Source: Porphyromonas catoniae ATCC 51270
GTDB taxonomy: Bacteria; Bacteroidota; Bacteroidia; Bacteroidales; Porphyromonadaceae
Length of the DNA: 64,000 bases
Reading direction: 5' to 3'
Assembly (NCBI RefSeq): GCF_000565015.1
Contig: NZ_JDFF01000022.1
Coordinates: 62,001 to 126,000 of the forward strand
Shown here: one piece after another, positions 29,976 through 39,636 of the stretch
How positions within the stretch are numbered: the first letter of the stretch is position 1
How the letters are laid out: the number at the start of each line of letters is the position of its first letter
Program-made: the position numbers and the translations under genes
The notes under the pieces: model-generated
Told to the model about the DNA's origin: nothing
What the model saw: only the letters and a program-made list of their open reading frames with translations
Database searches by the model: none

Positions 29976-30854
29976 CTAGAAGACCGAGAAGTGTACGTAC
30001 CTCTTGGGGTTCTCCTTGAGGTCACGCATGAGCTTATCAGCGCTGCCAACGAGGCTATCTAGGCGATTGTAGAGGGAGGGGTCGTTGAGTAGTAGACCAG
30101 CTGTATTATCTCGACTACGGAGCTGTGCCGATACTTGCTGGAGCTGGTCTGTGGTCTTCTGTAGGGCAAGAAGCATCGAATCCAGCTGCACGGCAGTGAG
30201 CTGACGGCTGAAGGTATTTAGGTTCGAGGTCAAGCCCTCCACATTCGCCACCACAGGGGCAAGTGAGGAGCTGGTGCGATTGAGGTTCGCCATCATCCCA
30301 TTGAGCTGAGCCGTGGAGGCCGCTAGGCTCATGAGCATGGTATCAATCTGCTTGTCATTAAGCAGAGTATTCAGACGTACCAGCGTAGCGTTAATGGTGG
30401 GCATCATATTATTTACCGCGGGGAGTATCTGCTCCGTAGCGACAGAGAGCAGGTCACCCGTGGGGCTGACGCTGGGGATCGTATCTCCCTCGTTGAGGTA
30501 ACGCTTCGTAGAGTCTGCTATTGAGAGTACAAGCTCAGAGCCACTAAGTGGATTGACCTTGATCTTAATCAAGCTCTCCCGAGTGATACGCACATGGGGG
30601 TCAAGGGCTAGCTCTACCGTTGCTCCATACCCACGGAGGTAATCGAACTTCACGTCGCGTACTGTCCCGACCTTGAAGCCACTGACAATAACAGGCGTTG
30701 CTACGGTGACACTACTGAGGTTATCAAAGTGTGCATAATAGGTCGTACTCTTCTTGAAGATCTCGATGCCCTTCAGGAAGTTAATCCCAACATAGCAAAT
30801 CGCTAGGGCAACGATGGTGAGTAGACCTATCTGCACTTCTCTCTTCATCTTCAT
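29976..30854 (-). CDS. MlaD/MCE-family lipid-transport substrate-binding protein
   Basis: A protein of 292 aa: one N-terminal transmembrane helix (VQIGLLTIVALAICYVGINF), the MCE domain (YYAHFDNLSSVTVATPVIVS, then GFKVGTVRDVKF) at about 40-115, then a long helical region rich in Asn/Leu/Thr. MCE proteins form hexameric rings carrying phospholipids between membranes. Partner mlaE/mlaF genes are not in the window; in Bacteroidetes they are often elsewhere. It lies 47 nt downstream of the amidase gene. Confidence 0.88.
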   Translation of the reverse strand: MKMKREVQIGLLTIVALAICYVGINFLKGIEIFKKSTTYYAHFDNLSSVTVATPVIVSGFKVGTVRDVKFDYLRGYGATVELALDPHVRITRESLIKIKVNPLSGSELVLSIADSTKRYLNEGDTIPSVSPTGDLLSVATEQILPAVNNMMPTINATLVRLNTLLNDKQIDTMLMSLAASTAQLNGMMANLNRTSSSLAPVVANVEGLTSNLNTFSRQLTAVQLDSMLLALQKTTDQLQQVSAQLRSRDNTAGLLLNDPSLYNRLDSLVGSADKLMRDLKENPKRYVHFSVF

Positions 30855-30901
30855 AATCTATATGCTCTATTTTCTTTTGGGGGGAAGTGAGGAAGGGCTG
30901 T

Positions 30902-32158
30902 CTAACCCTTCTGACGGACGCCATCCTTATATCTTACGATAAAGGCATCCCGATAAACAGGGGGCAACTGTCGTAGTTGCTCGCGTGCCTTCTCCAACGA
31001 AGGCGTGGGCTGTAGGAGGTAGATGAACTGCTGACCAGCCTTGGCTCGCTCTACAGCGGTGGGGAGATGACGGAAGGAAGCATCTGTTGGCTCCAGCTTC
31101 TTCGGCGAGGTAAGGAACTGCACACGATAGGTAAGACCCTTCTGCTTGGTTGGTGTAGCTTCTGCCTTTTCCTTCTTGTCCTTTTCGTTTTTACCTTTCT
31201 CTTCCTTAGCAGGCTTCTCGGACTTGCCCTTCTCCTGCTTCTGAGGTGTAGGTGTAGCTACCTCCGTGGGCTCGACTGCGGGCTCTTTGCAATAAGCCTC
31301 GTGAGGGGGGGCAGGGGGAGCATCCGTAGCCTTCGTAGTATCGGCTTTCGCTTCCGTTGCCTTATCTCTCTTGCCTTGATAGGCTCGATAGTAACTCGTG
31401 AAGGACTCTGCGATTGCCCCAGCAATGACATCCTGCCCCTTGTCGCTCAACATGAAAGCTGCCTCGTCTTTGTTTGTGAGGAAGCCTATCTCTGTCAGCA
31501 CACTAGGCATAGCAGACTGGCTCAGCACCCAGAGTATATCCTGTCTCACACCACGACTATATCGACCCGAGGAGCGATACCGCTTCTGCAGGCGATTGGC
31601 AAAGTCTATGCTCTTGGTGATATAGGCGTCCTGCATGAGGTCAAACATAATGTAGCTCTCGGTACTCGTCGGGTCAAAGCCTCGGTAAGTGGTCTTATAG
31701 TCACTCTCGAGGAGCATAGCTTTATTCTCCCGCATCGCAACGCTTAGGTTATTGGCGAACTTAGAGAGCCCCAGCACGTACGTCTCCGTACCATGCACCG
31801 AGGTCGTAGGCGCACTATTAACATGGATACTCAGCATCAGCGAAGCCTTATGCTTGTTAGCAAAGTCGGCTCTCGCCTGTAACCCAACGAACACATCCGT
31901 CTCACGTGTAAAGAGCACACGCACCTCAGGGTGGGAGGCCTTAATCTTCTTCCCCACGAGCTTAGCCACAGCAAGGGTGATCTCCTTCTCCTTACCGCCA
32001 TTACCCACTGTGCCTGGATCCTTACCTCCATGCCCAGCATCAATCACGACAGAGAAGAGGCGTTGCGCCTGGAGATCCATTGGCATCACCAATGCCATCC
32101 CCAACAAGAGAAGAAGAGTAAGGAAGATACAATACCGGGATCGTAAAGAAACGTACAT
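30902..32158 (-). CDS. N-acetylmuramoyl-L-alanine amidase (Amidase_3) with SPOR-like C-terminus
   Basis: A protein of 418 aa from ATG 32158, where MYVSLRSRYCIFLTLLLLLG begins a signal peptide; the open frame extends 25 codons upstream without one. Zinc ligands of Amidase_3 are visible: His in VVIDAGHGGKDPG, Glu in GGKEKEITLAVAK, His in MLSIHVNSAP, and the catalytic Glu in VLTEIGFLTN. A linker rich in Lys, Glu and Pro (about residues 260-345) leads to a C-terminal SPOR-like domain (TYRVQFLTSPKKLEP ... YRDAFIVRYKDG). It cleaves the peptide from muramic acid, typically for daughter-cell separation. Confidence 0.92.
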   Translation of the reverse strand: MYVSLRSRYCIFLTLLLLLGMALVMPMDLQAQRLFSVVIDAGHGGKDPGTVGNGGKEKEITLAVAKLVGKKIKASHPEVRVLFTRETDVFVGLQARADFANKHKASLMLSIHVNSAPTTSVHGTETYVLGLSKFANNLSVAMRENKAMLLESDYKTTYRGFDPTSTESYIMFDLMQDAYITKSIDFANRLQKRYRSSGRYSRGVRQDILWVLSQSAMPSVLTEIGFLTNKDEAAFMLSDKGQDVIAGAIAESFTSYYRAYQGKRDKATEAKADTTKATDAPPAPPHEAYCKEPAVEPTEVATPTPQKQEKGKSEKPAKEEKGKNEKDKKEKAEATPTKQKGLTYRVQFLTSPKKLEPTDASFRHLPTAVERAKAGQQFIYLLQPTPSLEKAREQLRQLPPVYRDAFIVRYKDGVRQKG

Positions 32159-32294
32159 TGAGTCGGGACTACTAAGCCTTAATGAATGAGAGACACTCCG
32201 AGCATCATACTTAGTTATCCTCGCTACCTCCATCCCCTCAAAAATGTAACCTGCTCCCAGTCAGCGAGAAGTAACCTTTTGCTCTTTCTCCGCA

Positions 32295-32302
32295 CAAAGA
32301 TA
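32295..32302 (-). promoter_or_regulatory. Probable -7 element of the amidase-mlaD-epimerase unit
   Basis: The minus strand reads TATCTTTG, 137 nt before the amidase start codon. The -33 element is unclear. Confidence 0.5.
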
Positions 32303-32576
32303 CAAAGTTTCTCCATCTAAAATCGCTATCCTACACGCACGGAGTGAGATCCAGAGACTATACTCGGGTCGGAGTATTTAGCCTCTGCCTTCTTTATCAC
32401 GAACTACTTTAGATAGATAAAGGCATCCCATTAAGACTCAGAGAGCCCCCCTGAGCCCAATGCCAACGACACAGCTGTACAACAGCAAGATTTAACCAGA
32501 AAGGTGGTTGCCCATAATGGTGAAGGATGATGGTGCTTAGAGCGTTGTTCTCTTTCTCTATGATATATAAAGACAG

Positions 32577-32608
32577 AGGGTAGCCCCCGCACTAGAGAGG
32601 GCTACCCT
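32577..32608 (-). terminator. Intrinsic terminator of uvrB
   Basis: A perfect 10-bp stem (32577-32586 with 32599-32608) lies 33 nt past the uvrB stop. The minus-strand tail is CTGTCTTTATATAT. Confidence 0.75.
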
Positions 32609-32640
32609 TCGACGCAAGATAGACAGAGGACTACAAAAGT

Positions 32641-34662
32641 CTACTGCAAGAGACGTATCTTCTCCTCCAGACGCTGTAGCTCGTTGCGTAGGCGAGCAGC
32701 CTCTATGAAGTCTAGTTCCTTGGCTGCCGCCATCATCTCGGAGCGCTTGACTTCGGCGAGCTTCATGAGCTTCTCCAGCCCCATCACCTCCTCGATAGGA
32801 TCGGGGATGGCGACCGTCGGGTCTGCCTCGACATAGGCGACAGCTCCAGTCGTATCCTTCTTGTCGGGGAAGGCCGAGGCACTGTTCTTGACGATCTGCT
32901 GGGGCGTAATGCCGTTGGCCTCGTTGTAGGCGATCTGCTTCGTGCGCCTGCGCTCGGTCTCCTCCATCGTCAGGCGCATGCTTTCGGTGACCTTGTCGGC
33001 GTAGAAGATCACCCGACCATTCACATTACGTGCAGCTCGTCCTGCCGTCTGAGTGAGGGAGCGATGGGAGCGCAGGAAGCCTTCCTTATCTGCATCCAGC
33101 ACCGCCACGAGTGCCACCTCGGGTAAGTCCAGCCCCTCACGAAGGAGATTGACCCCGATGAGTACATCATAGACACCCTTACGTAGATCCTCCATGATCT
33201 GTATGCGCTCCAGCGTATCCACATCGCTATGGATATAGCTGCATGAGACACCATGGCGGAGGAGGTATTCGGAGAGTTCCTCTGCCATACGCTTGGTGAG
33301 TGTCGTGACGAGTACACGCTCCTGACGTTGGATAGCTAGGCTGATCTCATGCTCTAGGTCATCCACCTGATGCTGTGTCGGGCGTACCTCGATCACGGGA
33401 TCGAGAAGCCCCGTGGGGCGAATAAGTTGCTCGACGACGATCCCCTCACTCTTAGCCAACTCATACTCGGCAGGCGTAGCACTGATATAGAGGATGCGGG
33501 GGGTGAGGGCATCGAACTCTTCGTACTTCAGCGGACGGTTATCCAGTGCTGCGGGCAGGCGAAACCCGTACTCCACGAGACTAACCTTTCTCGAGCGGTC
33601 ACCTCCATACATCGCATGGATCTGAGGGACGGTCACATGGCTCTCATCTATGATCAGCAGATAGTCACTCGGGAAGTAGTCCAGCAGGCAGAAAGGGCGT
33701 TCACCGGGTTGCCTACCATCGAAGTAGCGGGAGTAGTTCTCGATCCCCGAGCAATAGCCGAGCTCACGTATCATCTCTAGGTCATAGGTCACTCGCTCGT
33801 AGAGACGCTTGGCCTCGTAGGGGTGCCCCTCTTCCTCCAGCTCCCGCACCCTATTACCTAGGTCTACGTCTATCTGACCTACGGCAGTATTCACCTGCTC
33901 CTGGGTCGTGACGAAGAGGTTAGCTGGATGGATAACGAGCGAAGACATCGGCCCGTACTCCCGACCACTCTGTGGGTCAAAGGAAGCAATACGCTCGATC
34001 TCATCATCCCAAAAGGTGATGCGGTATGCCACACCATCGAAGCCTTCGATAGCCGGGAAGACGTCTATCGTATCCCCCTTGACACGGAAGTAGCCCGACT
34101 CGAACGTGATGCGGTCATTGACATAGTGGTTGAGTACGAGGTCACGCTTGAACTGGTCTTGGCTATAGCGTTGCCCATCCTTGAGGCGGATAATCTTCTC
34201 CTCGAAGGCCTTCGGGTCTGCCATACCATAGAGGCAGGACACCGATGAGACCACGATCACATCCTCACGCCCCGAGAGCAGAGAGGCTGTTGTCCTGAGT
34301 CGAAGCTTCTCGATCTCGGCATTGATCGCCATATCCTTCTCTATGTAGGTATCGGAGGCGGCGATATAGGCCTCAGGCTGGTAGTAGTCGTAGTAGGAGA
34401 CGAAGTACTCCACAGCGTTGTTGGGGAAGAAGGCCTTGAACTCAGCATAGAGCTGCGCTGCCAAGGTCTTGTTGTGGCTCAGTACGAGTGTGGGCTTCTT
34501 CACCTGAGCGATGACGTTAGCTGCGGTGAAGGTCTTCCCCGACCCTGTCACCCCGAGGAGCGTCTGGAAGGGGATACCCTGCTGGAAGCCACTGACGAGC
34601 TCGCTGATCGCCTGGGGCTGATCGCCCGTAGGCTTGAAGCGAGAGGTGAGCTGAAAGTCCAT
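32641..34662 (-). CDS. uvrB: Excinuclease ABC subunit B
   Basis: A protein of 673 aa. It has Walker A GVTGSGKT (residues 37-44), the beta-hairpin region YYDYYQPEAYI, the DEAD-like LLIIDESHVTVPQ, helicase motif VI QTAGRAARNVNGR, and a C-terminal UVR motif (AAAKELDFIEAARLRNEL) that contacts UvrC. It loads at DNA lesions with UvrA and directs incision. It starts 3 nt after the MscS-like gene stop, so the two are co-transcribed. Confidence 0.98.
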   Translation of the reverse strand: MDFQLTSRFKPTGDQPQAISELVSGFQQGIPFQTLLGVTGSGKTFTAANVIAQVKKPTLVLSHNKTLAAQLYAEFKAFFPNNAVEYFVSYYDYYQPEAYIAASDTYIEKDMAINAEIEKLRLRTTASLLSGREDVIVVSSVSCLYGMADPKAFEEKIIRLKDGQRYSQDQFKRDLVLNHYVNDRITFESGYFRVKGDTIDVFPAIEGFDGVAYRITFWDDEIERIASFDPQSGREYGPMSSLVIHPANLFVTTQEQVNTAVGQIDVDLGNRVRELEEEGHPYEAKRLYERVTYDLEMIRELGYCSGIENYSRYFDGRQPGERPFCLLDYFPSDYLLIIDESHVTVPQIHAMYGGDRSRKVSLVEYGFRLPAALDNRPLKYEEFDALTPRILYISATPAEYELAKSEGIVVEQLIRPTGLLDPVIEVRPTQHQVDDLEHEISLAIQRQERVLVTTLTKRMAEELSEYLLRHGVSCSYIHSDVDTLERIQIMEDLRKGVYDVLIGVNLLREGLDLPEVALVAVLDADKEGFLRSHRSLTQTAGRAARNVNGRVIFYADKVTESMRLTMEETERRRTKQIAYNEANGITPQQIVKNSASAFPDKKDTTGAVAYVEADPTVAIPDPIEEVMGLEKLMKLAEVKRSEMMAAAKELDFIEAARLRNELQRLEEKIRLLQ

Positions 34663-34665
34663 ACC

Positions 34666-35589
34666 TTACTTGCCCTGATGGACAGTGAGCTGTGGGAAGG
34701 GGAAGGATATGCCTCGCTTGTTGAAGTCCTCGTACACGCGACGATTGAAGTCCCAGAAGACAGGCCATAGATCATCGGAGCGTACCCAGGCACGTACTAG
34801 GACATCGACCGAGCTACTGTTTAACTTATGCAGCACAATGACGGGCTCAGGGGTCTTGAGCACACGTTCGTCACTCTCCAGTAGACTCTCTATGGCCGAG
34901 CGTACACGAGCAAAGTCCTCATCATACTCGATCCCGATCGTCCATTCGATACGCCTCGTCTCCTCGTGCGAATAGTTCACAACGACGCCACTGCTGAGGA
35001 CGCCATTGGGGATAAAGATGCGCTTGTTATCTGGCGTCAGGATTTCGGTGTAGAAGAGGCTCACAGCTCGTACCGAGCCCTCCACTGTCTGCGCCAAGAT
35101 ATAGTCCCCGATCGAGAAGGGCTTGGTCACCATGATAATCACTCCACCAGCTAGGTTCTGTAACTGCCCACTCAGAGCCATCCCCACAGCTAGACCCATC
35201 GAGGCCAGCACAGCAGCGAAGGACACGGACTTCACCCCGAGCACCCCACCGAGCGTGAGGAAAAGGGCGATGTAGAGCAGAGCCGTAAGCACAGAGCCCA
35301 GGAGCGTGACGGCCACACCATCGATCTCTCGACGCTTGAGGATGCGCTCAAAGATGCGCAGTAGCCGACGTATCACCCAGCGACCGATCAGGAAGAGAAG
35401 GATTGCTAGCACGACACGTATCCCGAAGTTGATACCCGAGTTCAGCCAATCATTCATCATCTCACGGCTAAACCATTTATTCACGTCTAGCTCTAGAGGC
35501 TGAGTCGCTGCCCCAAGCGCAGTGGTTACCCCAGAGGTTGCTGTGGAGTCTGCAGACAACATGTCTGCTAGTAGTGGTATGGAAATCAT
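34666..35589 (-). CDS. MscS-family mechanosensitive channel
   Basis: A protein of 307 aa with three predicted N-terminal membrane helices, the last being the Gly/Ala-rich pore helix (GLAVGMALSGQLQNLAGGVI), then the soluble beta domain (KPFSIGDYILAQTVEGSVRA, then FIPNGVLSSGVVVNYS). It opens on membrane tension to release solutes under osmotic downshock. The size is that of small-conductance MscS. An upstream -7 element at 35617 would drive mscS-uvrB. Confidence 0.93.
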   Translation of the reverse strand: MISIPLLADMLSADSTATSGVTTALGAATQPLELDVNKWFSREMMNDWLNSGINFGIRVVLAILLFLIGRWVIRRLLRIFERILKRREIDGVAVTLLGSVLTALLYIALFLTLGGVLGVKSVSFAAVLASMGLAVGMALSGQLQNLAGGVIIMVTKPFSIGDYILAQTVEGSVRAVSLFYTEILTPDNKRIFIPNGVLSSGVVVNYSHEETRRIEWTIGIEYDEDFARVRSAIESLLESDERVLKTPEPVIVLHKLNSSSVDVLVRAWVRSDDLWPVFWDFNRRVYEDFNKRGISFPFPQLTVHQGK

Positions 35590-35616
35590 AAGTCTCTTAA
35601 TATTCTGTCATAGGCA

Positions 35617-35624
35617 CAAAGGTA
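35617..35624 (-). promoter_or_regulatory. Probable -7 element of the mscS-uvrB unit
   Basis: The minus strand reads TACCTTTG, 27 nt before the start codon at 35589. The -33 element is not evident. Confidence 0.5.
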
Positions 35625-35812
35625 CGTATTCCTACCTTCTACCTGAGAGAAAAGCAATAACCATGATTATGCGACATCTGTTTCATCAAAGATGCAACTA
35701 AGGCCTACACTCCCTACAGCTATAACCACTCCATATTCATAGAGCGAGGGAAAAACATTCCCTCTCCATGCGTTCACACTCCCTGGCACACAGCAGTGTT
35801 AAGAAAATATAA

Positions 35813-35820
35813 TACCTTTG
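35813..35820 (+). promoter_or_regulatory. Probable -7 element of the OmpA-lipoprotein gene
   Basis: TACCTTTG lies 67 nt before the start codon at 35888, in an A/T-rich stretch. The -33 element is not clear. Confidence 0.55.
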
Positions 35821-35887
35821 TAGTATGTGCAGTGGACACAATAACTAGTGTTTCATTCGCTAATTTATCCCAAACAAAGAATATCAT

Positions 35888-36562
35888 ATGCTAAACAAGA
35901 AAGCAATTGCAGCAATGCTCCTCTCTGGAGGTCTCATTCTCTCTGGCTGTGGTCTTAGCAACACAGCTAAGGGTGCTGGTATAGGTGCTGGTGCTGGTGC
36001 TATCATCGGTGCTGGTGTAGGTCGTGTAGCTGGTAACACCGCTCTCGGTGCCATCATTGGTGGTGTCGTAGGTGGTACAGCAGGTACGCTTATCGGAAAG
36101 AAGATGGACAAGCAGAAGAAGGAACTCGAGGAGCAAGTTAAGAATGCCAAGATTGAGTCCGTTAATGAAGGTCAGGCCATTCGTGTGACCTTTGATAGCG
36201 GTATCCTCTTCGCTACCAATTCTTCTACACTAAGCTCTACATCACAGAACTCTCTTCGTAGCTTCGCAGCTAACCTAAAGGCCAACAGCCAGACCGATAT
36301 GCTCATCATCGGTCACACCGACAATACGGGTTCAGACCGCATCAATGACCCTCTATCACTCAACCGTGCATCAAGCGTCCGCTCTTTCCTATCTGCACAG
36401 GGCGTAGACTCTAGTCGTATGCGTGTTGATGGCAAGGGTAGTCACGAGCCTGTAGCAGACAACTCTACTGCCTCTGGTCGTAAGGAGAACCGTCGTGTCG
36501 AGGTCTACATCATCCCTAACAAGGCGATGGTAGAGGCTGCCCAAAACGGCACACTCAAGTAA
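35888..36562 (+). CDS. OmpA-family lipoprotein with glycine-zipper segment
   Basis: A protein of 224 aa: lipoprotein signal with lipobox LSGC (Cys21), a glycine zipper (GAGIGAGAGAIIGAGVGRVA, then GGVVGGTAGTLIG, about 30-72), and a C-terminal OmpA domain with the peptidoglycan-binding pattern GHTDNTGSDRINDPLSLNRA (the Asp and Arg that hold diaminopimelate are present). It tethers the outer membrane to the wall. Monocistronic between its own promoter element and a strong terminator. Confidence 0.93.
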   Translation: MLNKKAIAAMLLSGGLILSGCGLSNTAKGAGIGAGAGAIIGAGVGRVAGNTALGAIIGGVVGGTAGTLIGKKMDKQKKELEEQVKNAKIESVNEGQAIRVTFDSGILFATNSSTLSSTSQNSLRSFAANLKANSQTDMLIIGHTDNTGSDRINDPLSLNRASSVRSFLSAQGVDSSRMRVDGKGSHEPVADNSTASGRKENRRVEVYIIPNKAMVEAAQNGTLK

Positions 36563-36580
36563 TCACACGAACCATAGTAA

Positions 36581-36621
36581 AGCAACAGCCCCGAGGGATG
36601 ACGTCCCTCGGGGCTGTTGCT
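36581..36621 (+). terminator. Strong intrinsic terminator
   Basis: A perfect 18-bp stem (36581-36598 with 36604-36621), loop TGACG, followed by TTTTATCC; it ends the OmpA-lipoprotein transcript. Confidence 0.95.
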
Positions 36622-36784
36622 TTTTATCCATCTGGTGGTGATTGTAGTAAGACTTTATCGCACACCATGAGGTAGCATACCTAAAGAGATCTAAGCATAC
36701 CTAGGATGAGCAAGGTAAGGTGGTTACTGAGATTTGGCGTATTTTAGTGAAGTAATTACTCGATATATGTACCACATCATCATG

Positions 36785-38857
36785 ATGAGAAAGCTTCTTT
36801 CCCCCATACTGGGGCTATGCGCTTTGACCCTAGGTAGTGCCTCCATATCAGCACAGACCTCTGCACCAGAGCCAATACTACCCATACCTACTCAGGCACA
36901 GATTGATTGGCAACGCCTAGAGACCTATGCCTTCATACACTTTGGACTGAACACCTTCAATGACCTTGAGTGGGGCTACGGCAATACACCAGCTACGACC
37001 TTCGCTCCCCCAATCCTAGATGTAGAGCAATGGGTGACTACCCTCAAGCGTGCAGGTATGAAGGGTATCATCCTTACTGCCAAGCATCACGATGGCTTCT
37101 GTCTTTGGCCTACAAAAACAACCGAATATTCAGTCAAGAATAGCCCGTGGAAGGGAGGGAAAGGAGACCTTGTCAAAGACCTAAGCGAAGCATGCCGTCG
37201 GCATGGACTCCTCTTTGGGATTTACCTATCACCCTGGGATAGGAATAACGCCCAATATGGTTTCCCTGAGTACCAGAAAACCTTCCATGAGCAGATCCGT
37301 GAACTCACGACAAACTACGGCAAGCTCTTCGAATACTGGTTCGATGGAGCCAATGGGGGGACAGGCTGGTATGGTGGTGCAGACTCGGCTCGCAAGATTG
37401 ACCCTCTGACCTACTACGACTATGAGGGTGCCACGAAGATGCTCCTCAAGAATAACAAGGACATCATGATCTTCGGTGGCACCACACACACCATACGTTG
37501 GATTGGCAACGAACGGGGCTGGGCAGGAGAGACCAATTGGGCTATGTATGACGAGAGCAAGCAGAAGCACTACACACAGGCACAGTGGGGGATGGAGACT
37601 GCGGATAAGTGGTGCCCAGGTGAGGTGGACGTCAGCATCCGCCCAGGGTGGTTCTATCACCATCGAGAAGACCATCAAGTCCGCTCGGTAGCTAACCTTG
37701 TGAACATCTACTACGAGAGTGTGGGGCGTAACGCCAACCTCTTATTAAACTGCCCAATCAACCTCGAAGGGAAGATCTCAGCAACAGACTCTGCACGGCT
37801 CATCGCATGGCATGACCACCTCCAGAAAGCCTTCCGTCACAATAAGCTACGGAAGGCATCAGTGCATACCAACGATAGCCGTACGGGCAAGACCTTCCGC
37901 ACCTGTCATATCAACGATGGCAACCCAGACACCTATTGGGCAGCAAAGGATGGTACAACGACTGCGACACTCACCTTCACCCTCCCCAAGGAAGAGCTAA
38001 TCAACAACATCGCTCTGCAAGAACACATCGCCCTCGGACAGCGTGTAAGGAGCTTCCGCCTCGAGGTGGCAGGCTCCAAGGGAGACTTCCATCCCATCGA
38101 GACACGAGACACCCTAACGACGATTGGCTATAAGAGACTCATTCGCTTCTCGGCAGTCCATGCCAAGCGACTGCGCCTCACGGTGACAGACGCCCGAGGC
38201 CCCGTATGCCTCTCCGAGGTCGCTGCCTACCTTGCCCCCGAAGTCCTAGAGGCACCCACTGTCCGTCGAGACAGCAGGGACAGCGTCTATATTACGACGA
38301 CAGCAGCTAATGCTCATCTAGAGTATGCCCTCATCCCTACGGAGGGGAATAAGCAACAAGTGACTTGGAGACCCTACCAAGGAGCATTATATCTGCCTGG
38401 GGATCACTTTACACTCAAAGCCCGTGTCTCTACTGCGGCCAACAGCGACAGGCCAGAGACGACCTATGAGGCTGGCTATTCGCTTGCTCGGGTACAGACC
38501 CCTGGGCTGAGCGAGGTAGAGCGTACACACCTTTTCGATGGGAATGGTTATACGCAGGTTGTCCTCCCTAAGGGCATGCGTTCGGTGACGCTAGAGCTTG
38601 GAGAGACCAAGGGCATTCATCGACTCGTCTACACTCCATCACAGCTAAGGGACGTACGTGGACACATACAGCGATACGAGCTGTATATCGACGGACATAA
38701 GGTGGCCGAAGGGGAGTTCTCAAACATCAAGCACAATCCCATCCCCGTAGCCATAGAGCTAGGGAAGGAAGTCCAAGGGAAGACGCTGCGCCTAGTCGTC
38801 ACAAAGACCGTGGACGATGCTGCGGAGATTGTCCTCGGAGACCTAAGCATCAACTAG
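36785..38857 (+). CDS. Exported GH29 alpha-L-fucosidase with C-terminal carbohydrate-binding domain
   Basis: A protein of 690 aa from ATG 36785 (MRKLLSPILGLCALTLGSAS, a signal peptide). An ATG one codon earlier is equally possible, and a start at 36734 would bury the signal. The GH29 barrel shows FIHFGLNTFND, ILTAKHHDGFCLWPT and EYWFDGANGG, where the Asp is the nucleophile. The C-terminal third has an F5/8-type module (DGNPDTYWAAKDGTTTATLT) and a further beta-sandwich. This layout is typical of Bacteroidetes 1,3/1,4-fucosidases acting on Lewis-type host glycans. It ends one base before the phosphatase gene, so the two are coupled. Confidence 0.92.
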   Translation: MRKLLSPILGLCALTLGSASISAQTSAPEPILPIPTQAQIDWQRLETYAFIHFGLNTFNDLEWGYGNTPATTFAPPILDVEQWVTTLKRAGMKGIILTAKHHDGFCLWPTKTTEYSVKNSPWKGGKGDLVKDLSEACRRHGLLFGIYLSPWDRNNAQYGFPEYQKTFHEQIRELTTNYGKLFEYWFDGANGGTGWYGGADSARKIDPLTYYDYEGATKMLLKNNKDIMIFGGTTHTIRWIGNERGWAGETNWAMYDESKQKHYTQAQWGMETADKWCPGEVDVSIRPGWFYHHREDHQVRSVANLVNIYYESVGRNANLLLNCPINLEGKISATDSARLIAWHDHLQKAFRHNKLRKASVHTNDSRTGKTFRTCHINDGNPDTYWAAKDGTTTATLTFTLPKEELINNIALQEHIALGQRVRSFRLEVAGSKGDFHPIETRDTLTTIGYKRLIRFSAVHAKRLRLTVTDARGPVCLSEVAAYLAPEVLEAPTVRRDSRDSVYITTTAANAHLEYALIPTEGNKQQVTWRPYQGALYLPGDHFTLKARVSTAANSDRPETTYEAGYSLARVQTPGLSEVERTHLFDGNGYTQVVLPKGMRSVTLELGETKGIHRLVYTPSQLRDVRGHIQRYELYIDGHKVAEGEFSNIKHNPIPVAIELGKEVQGKTLRLVVTKTVDDAAEIVLGDLSIN

Positions 38858-38858
38858 C

Positions 38859-39368
38859 ATGACCCAGACTAGAGAGCGGGAGGAGGGAAGAGAAGGGCGT
38901 CCTGTGCGTGTACTCTTCGTCTGCCTCGGAAATATATGTAGGAGTCCATCGGCGGAGGCAGTGTTCCGCGCCTACGTGGAGAAGCAGGGAGCAGGGGCAA
39001 GCTATGAGATTGACTCTGCAGGGCTCATCGCTCACCACGAGGGAGAGCTACCGGACGGACGGATGCGTGCCCATGCTGCACGTCGAGGCTACTCCTTAGT
39101 GTCCCGCTCCCGACCAATTACGTATGAAGACTTCTTTCACTACGACTACGTAATCGGGATGGATGCCTCCAATCGGGAGCGTCTGCTAGCACTCGCCCCA
39201 ACAGAGGAAGCCCAAGGGAAGGTGTCGCTCCTGACCGATTGGCTGGAGGATGCACCACGGGACCACGTCCCCGATCCCTATTATGGTGGAGCTGAGGGCT
39301 TCGAGCATGTCCTTGACCTCATCGAGCTATGCGTCCCCGCCCTTTTCCATAAAACCTCGGAGAGGTAG
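38859..39368 (+). CDS. ltp1: Low-molecular-weight protein tyrosine phosphatase
   Basis: A protein of 169 aa. The active-site P-loop CLGNICRS (CX5R: Cys22, Arg28) follows the first strand VRVLFV, and the general-acid loop DPYYGG is near residue 133. Family members remove phosphate from tyrosine of BY-kinases and other proteins. In P. gingivalis the homologue Ltp1 acts on kinase Ptk1 and restrains exopolysaccharide and community growth. A Ptk1-like kinase is encoded here at 55205. The symbol is by analogy. The N-terminal 15 charged residues are an unusual extension. Confidence 0.9.
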   Translation: MTQTREREEGREGRPVRVLFVCLGNICRSPSAEAVFRAYVEKQGAGASYEIDSAGLIAHHEGELPDGRMRAHAARRGYSLVSRSRPITYEDFFHYDYVIGMDASNRERLLALAPTEEAQGKVSLLTDWLEDAPRDHVPDPYYGGAEGFEHVLDLIELCVPALFHKTSER

Positions 39369-39427
39369 ATCCTCTTCCCTCTCTAGGTGGAAAGCATCGT
39401 TCCTCCCCACTCATTCGACTAAACAGG

Positions 39428-39460
39428 CGGAGCGGAAGCCCTATTGAGGCTTCCGCTCCG
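39428..39460 (+). terminator. Probable terminator after the phosphatase gene
   Basis: A perfect 13-bp stem (39428-39440 with 39448-39460), loop CTATTGA, 59 nt past the stop. The tail TGAATAAT has few U residues. Confidence 0.7.
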
Positions 39461-39636
39461 TGAATAATAGCCCCTTTAGGGTCATCCCCCTTGCAAGAGC
39501 AACGAAAGGCCCCTAGTCTACGAGACATTCCTCTATATCCTTCGTGGCTAAGGAACATATAGCTAACTCATTCGTTTATATAGTGGTGAAGAGGTAAGCT
39601 AACCCACCCTCTCACAACCAAATACTCTACAGGGAT

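Larger units (their letters stand above)
32159..32640. other. Intergenic region between amidase and uvrB genes
   Basis: No gene is seen. It contains a -7 element for the amidase gene (32295-32302), a bulged hairpin (32386-32398 with 32416-32425), and the uvrB terminator. Nothing else is recognised. Confidence 0.55.

Noticed and set aside
36674-36702. Two copies of AGCATACCT 20 nt apart before the fucosidase gene
   Set aside because: Only two copies and the wrong period, so not counted as an array.
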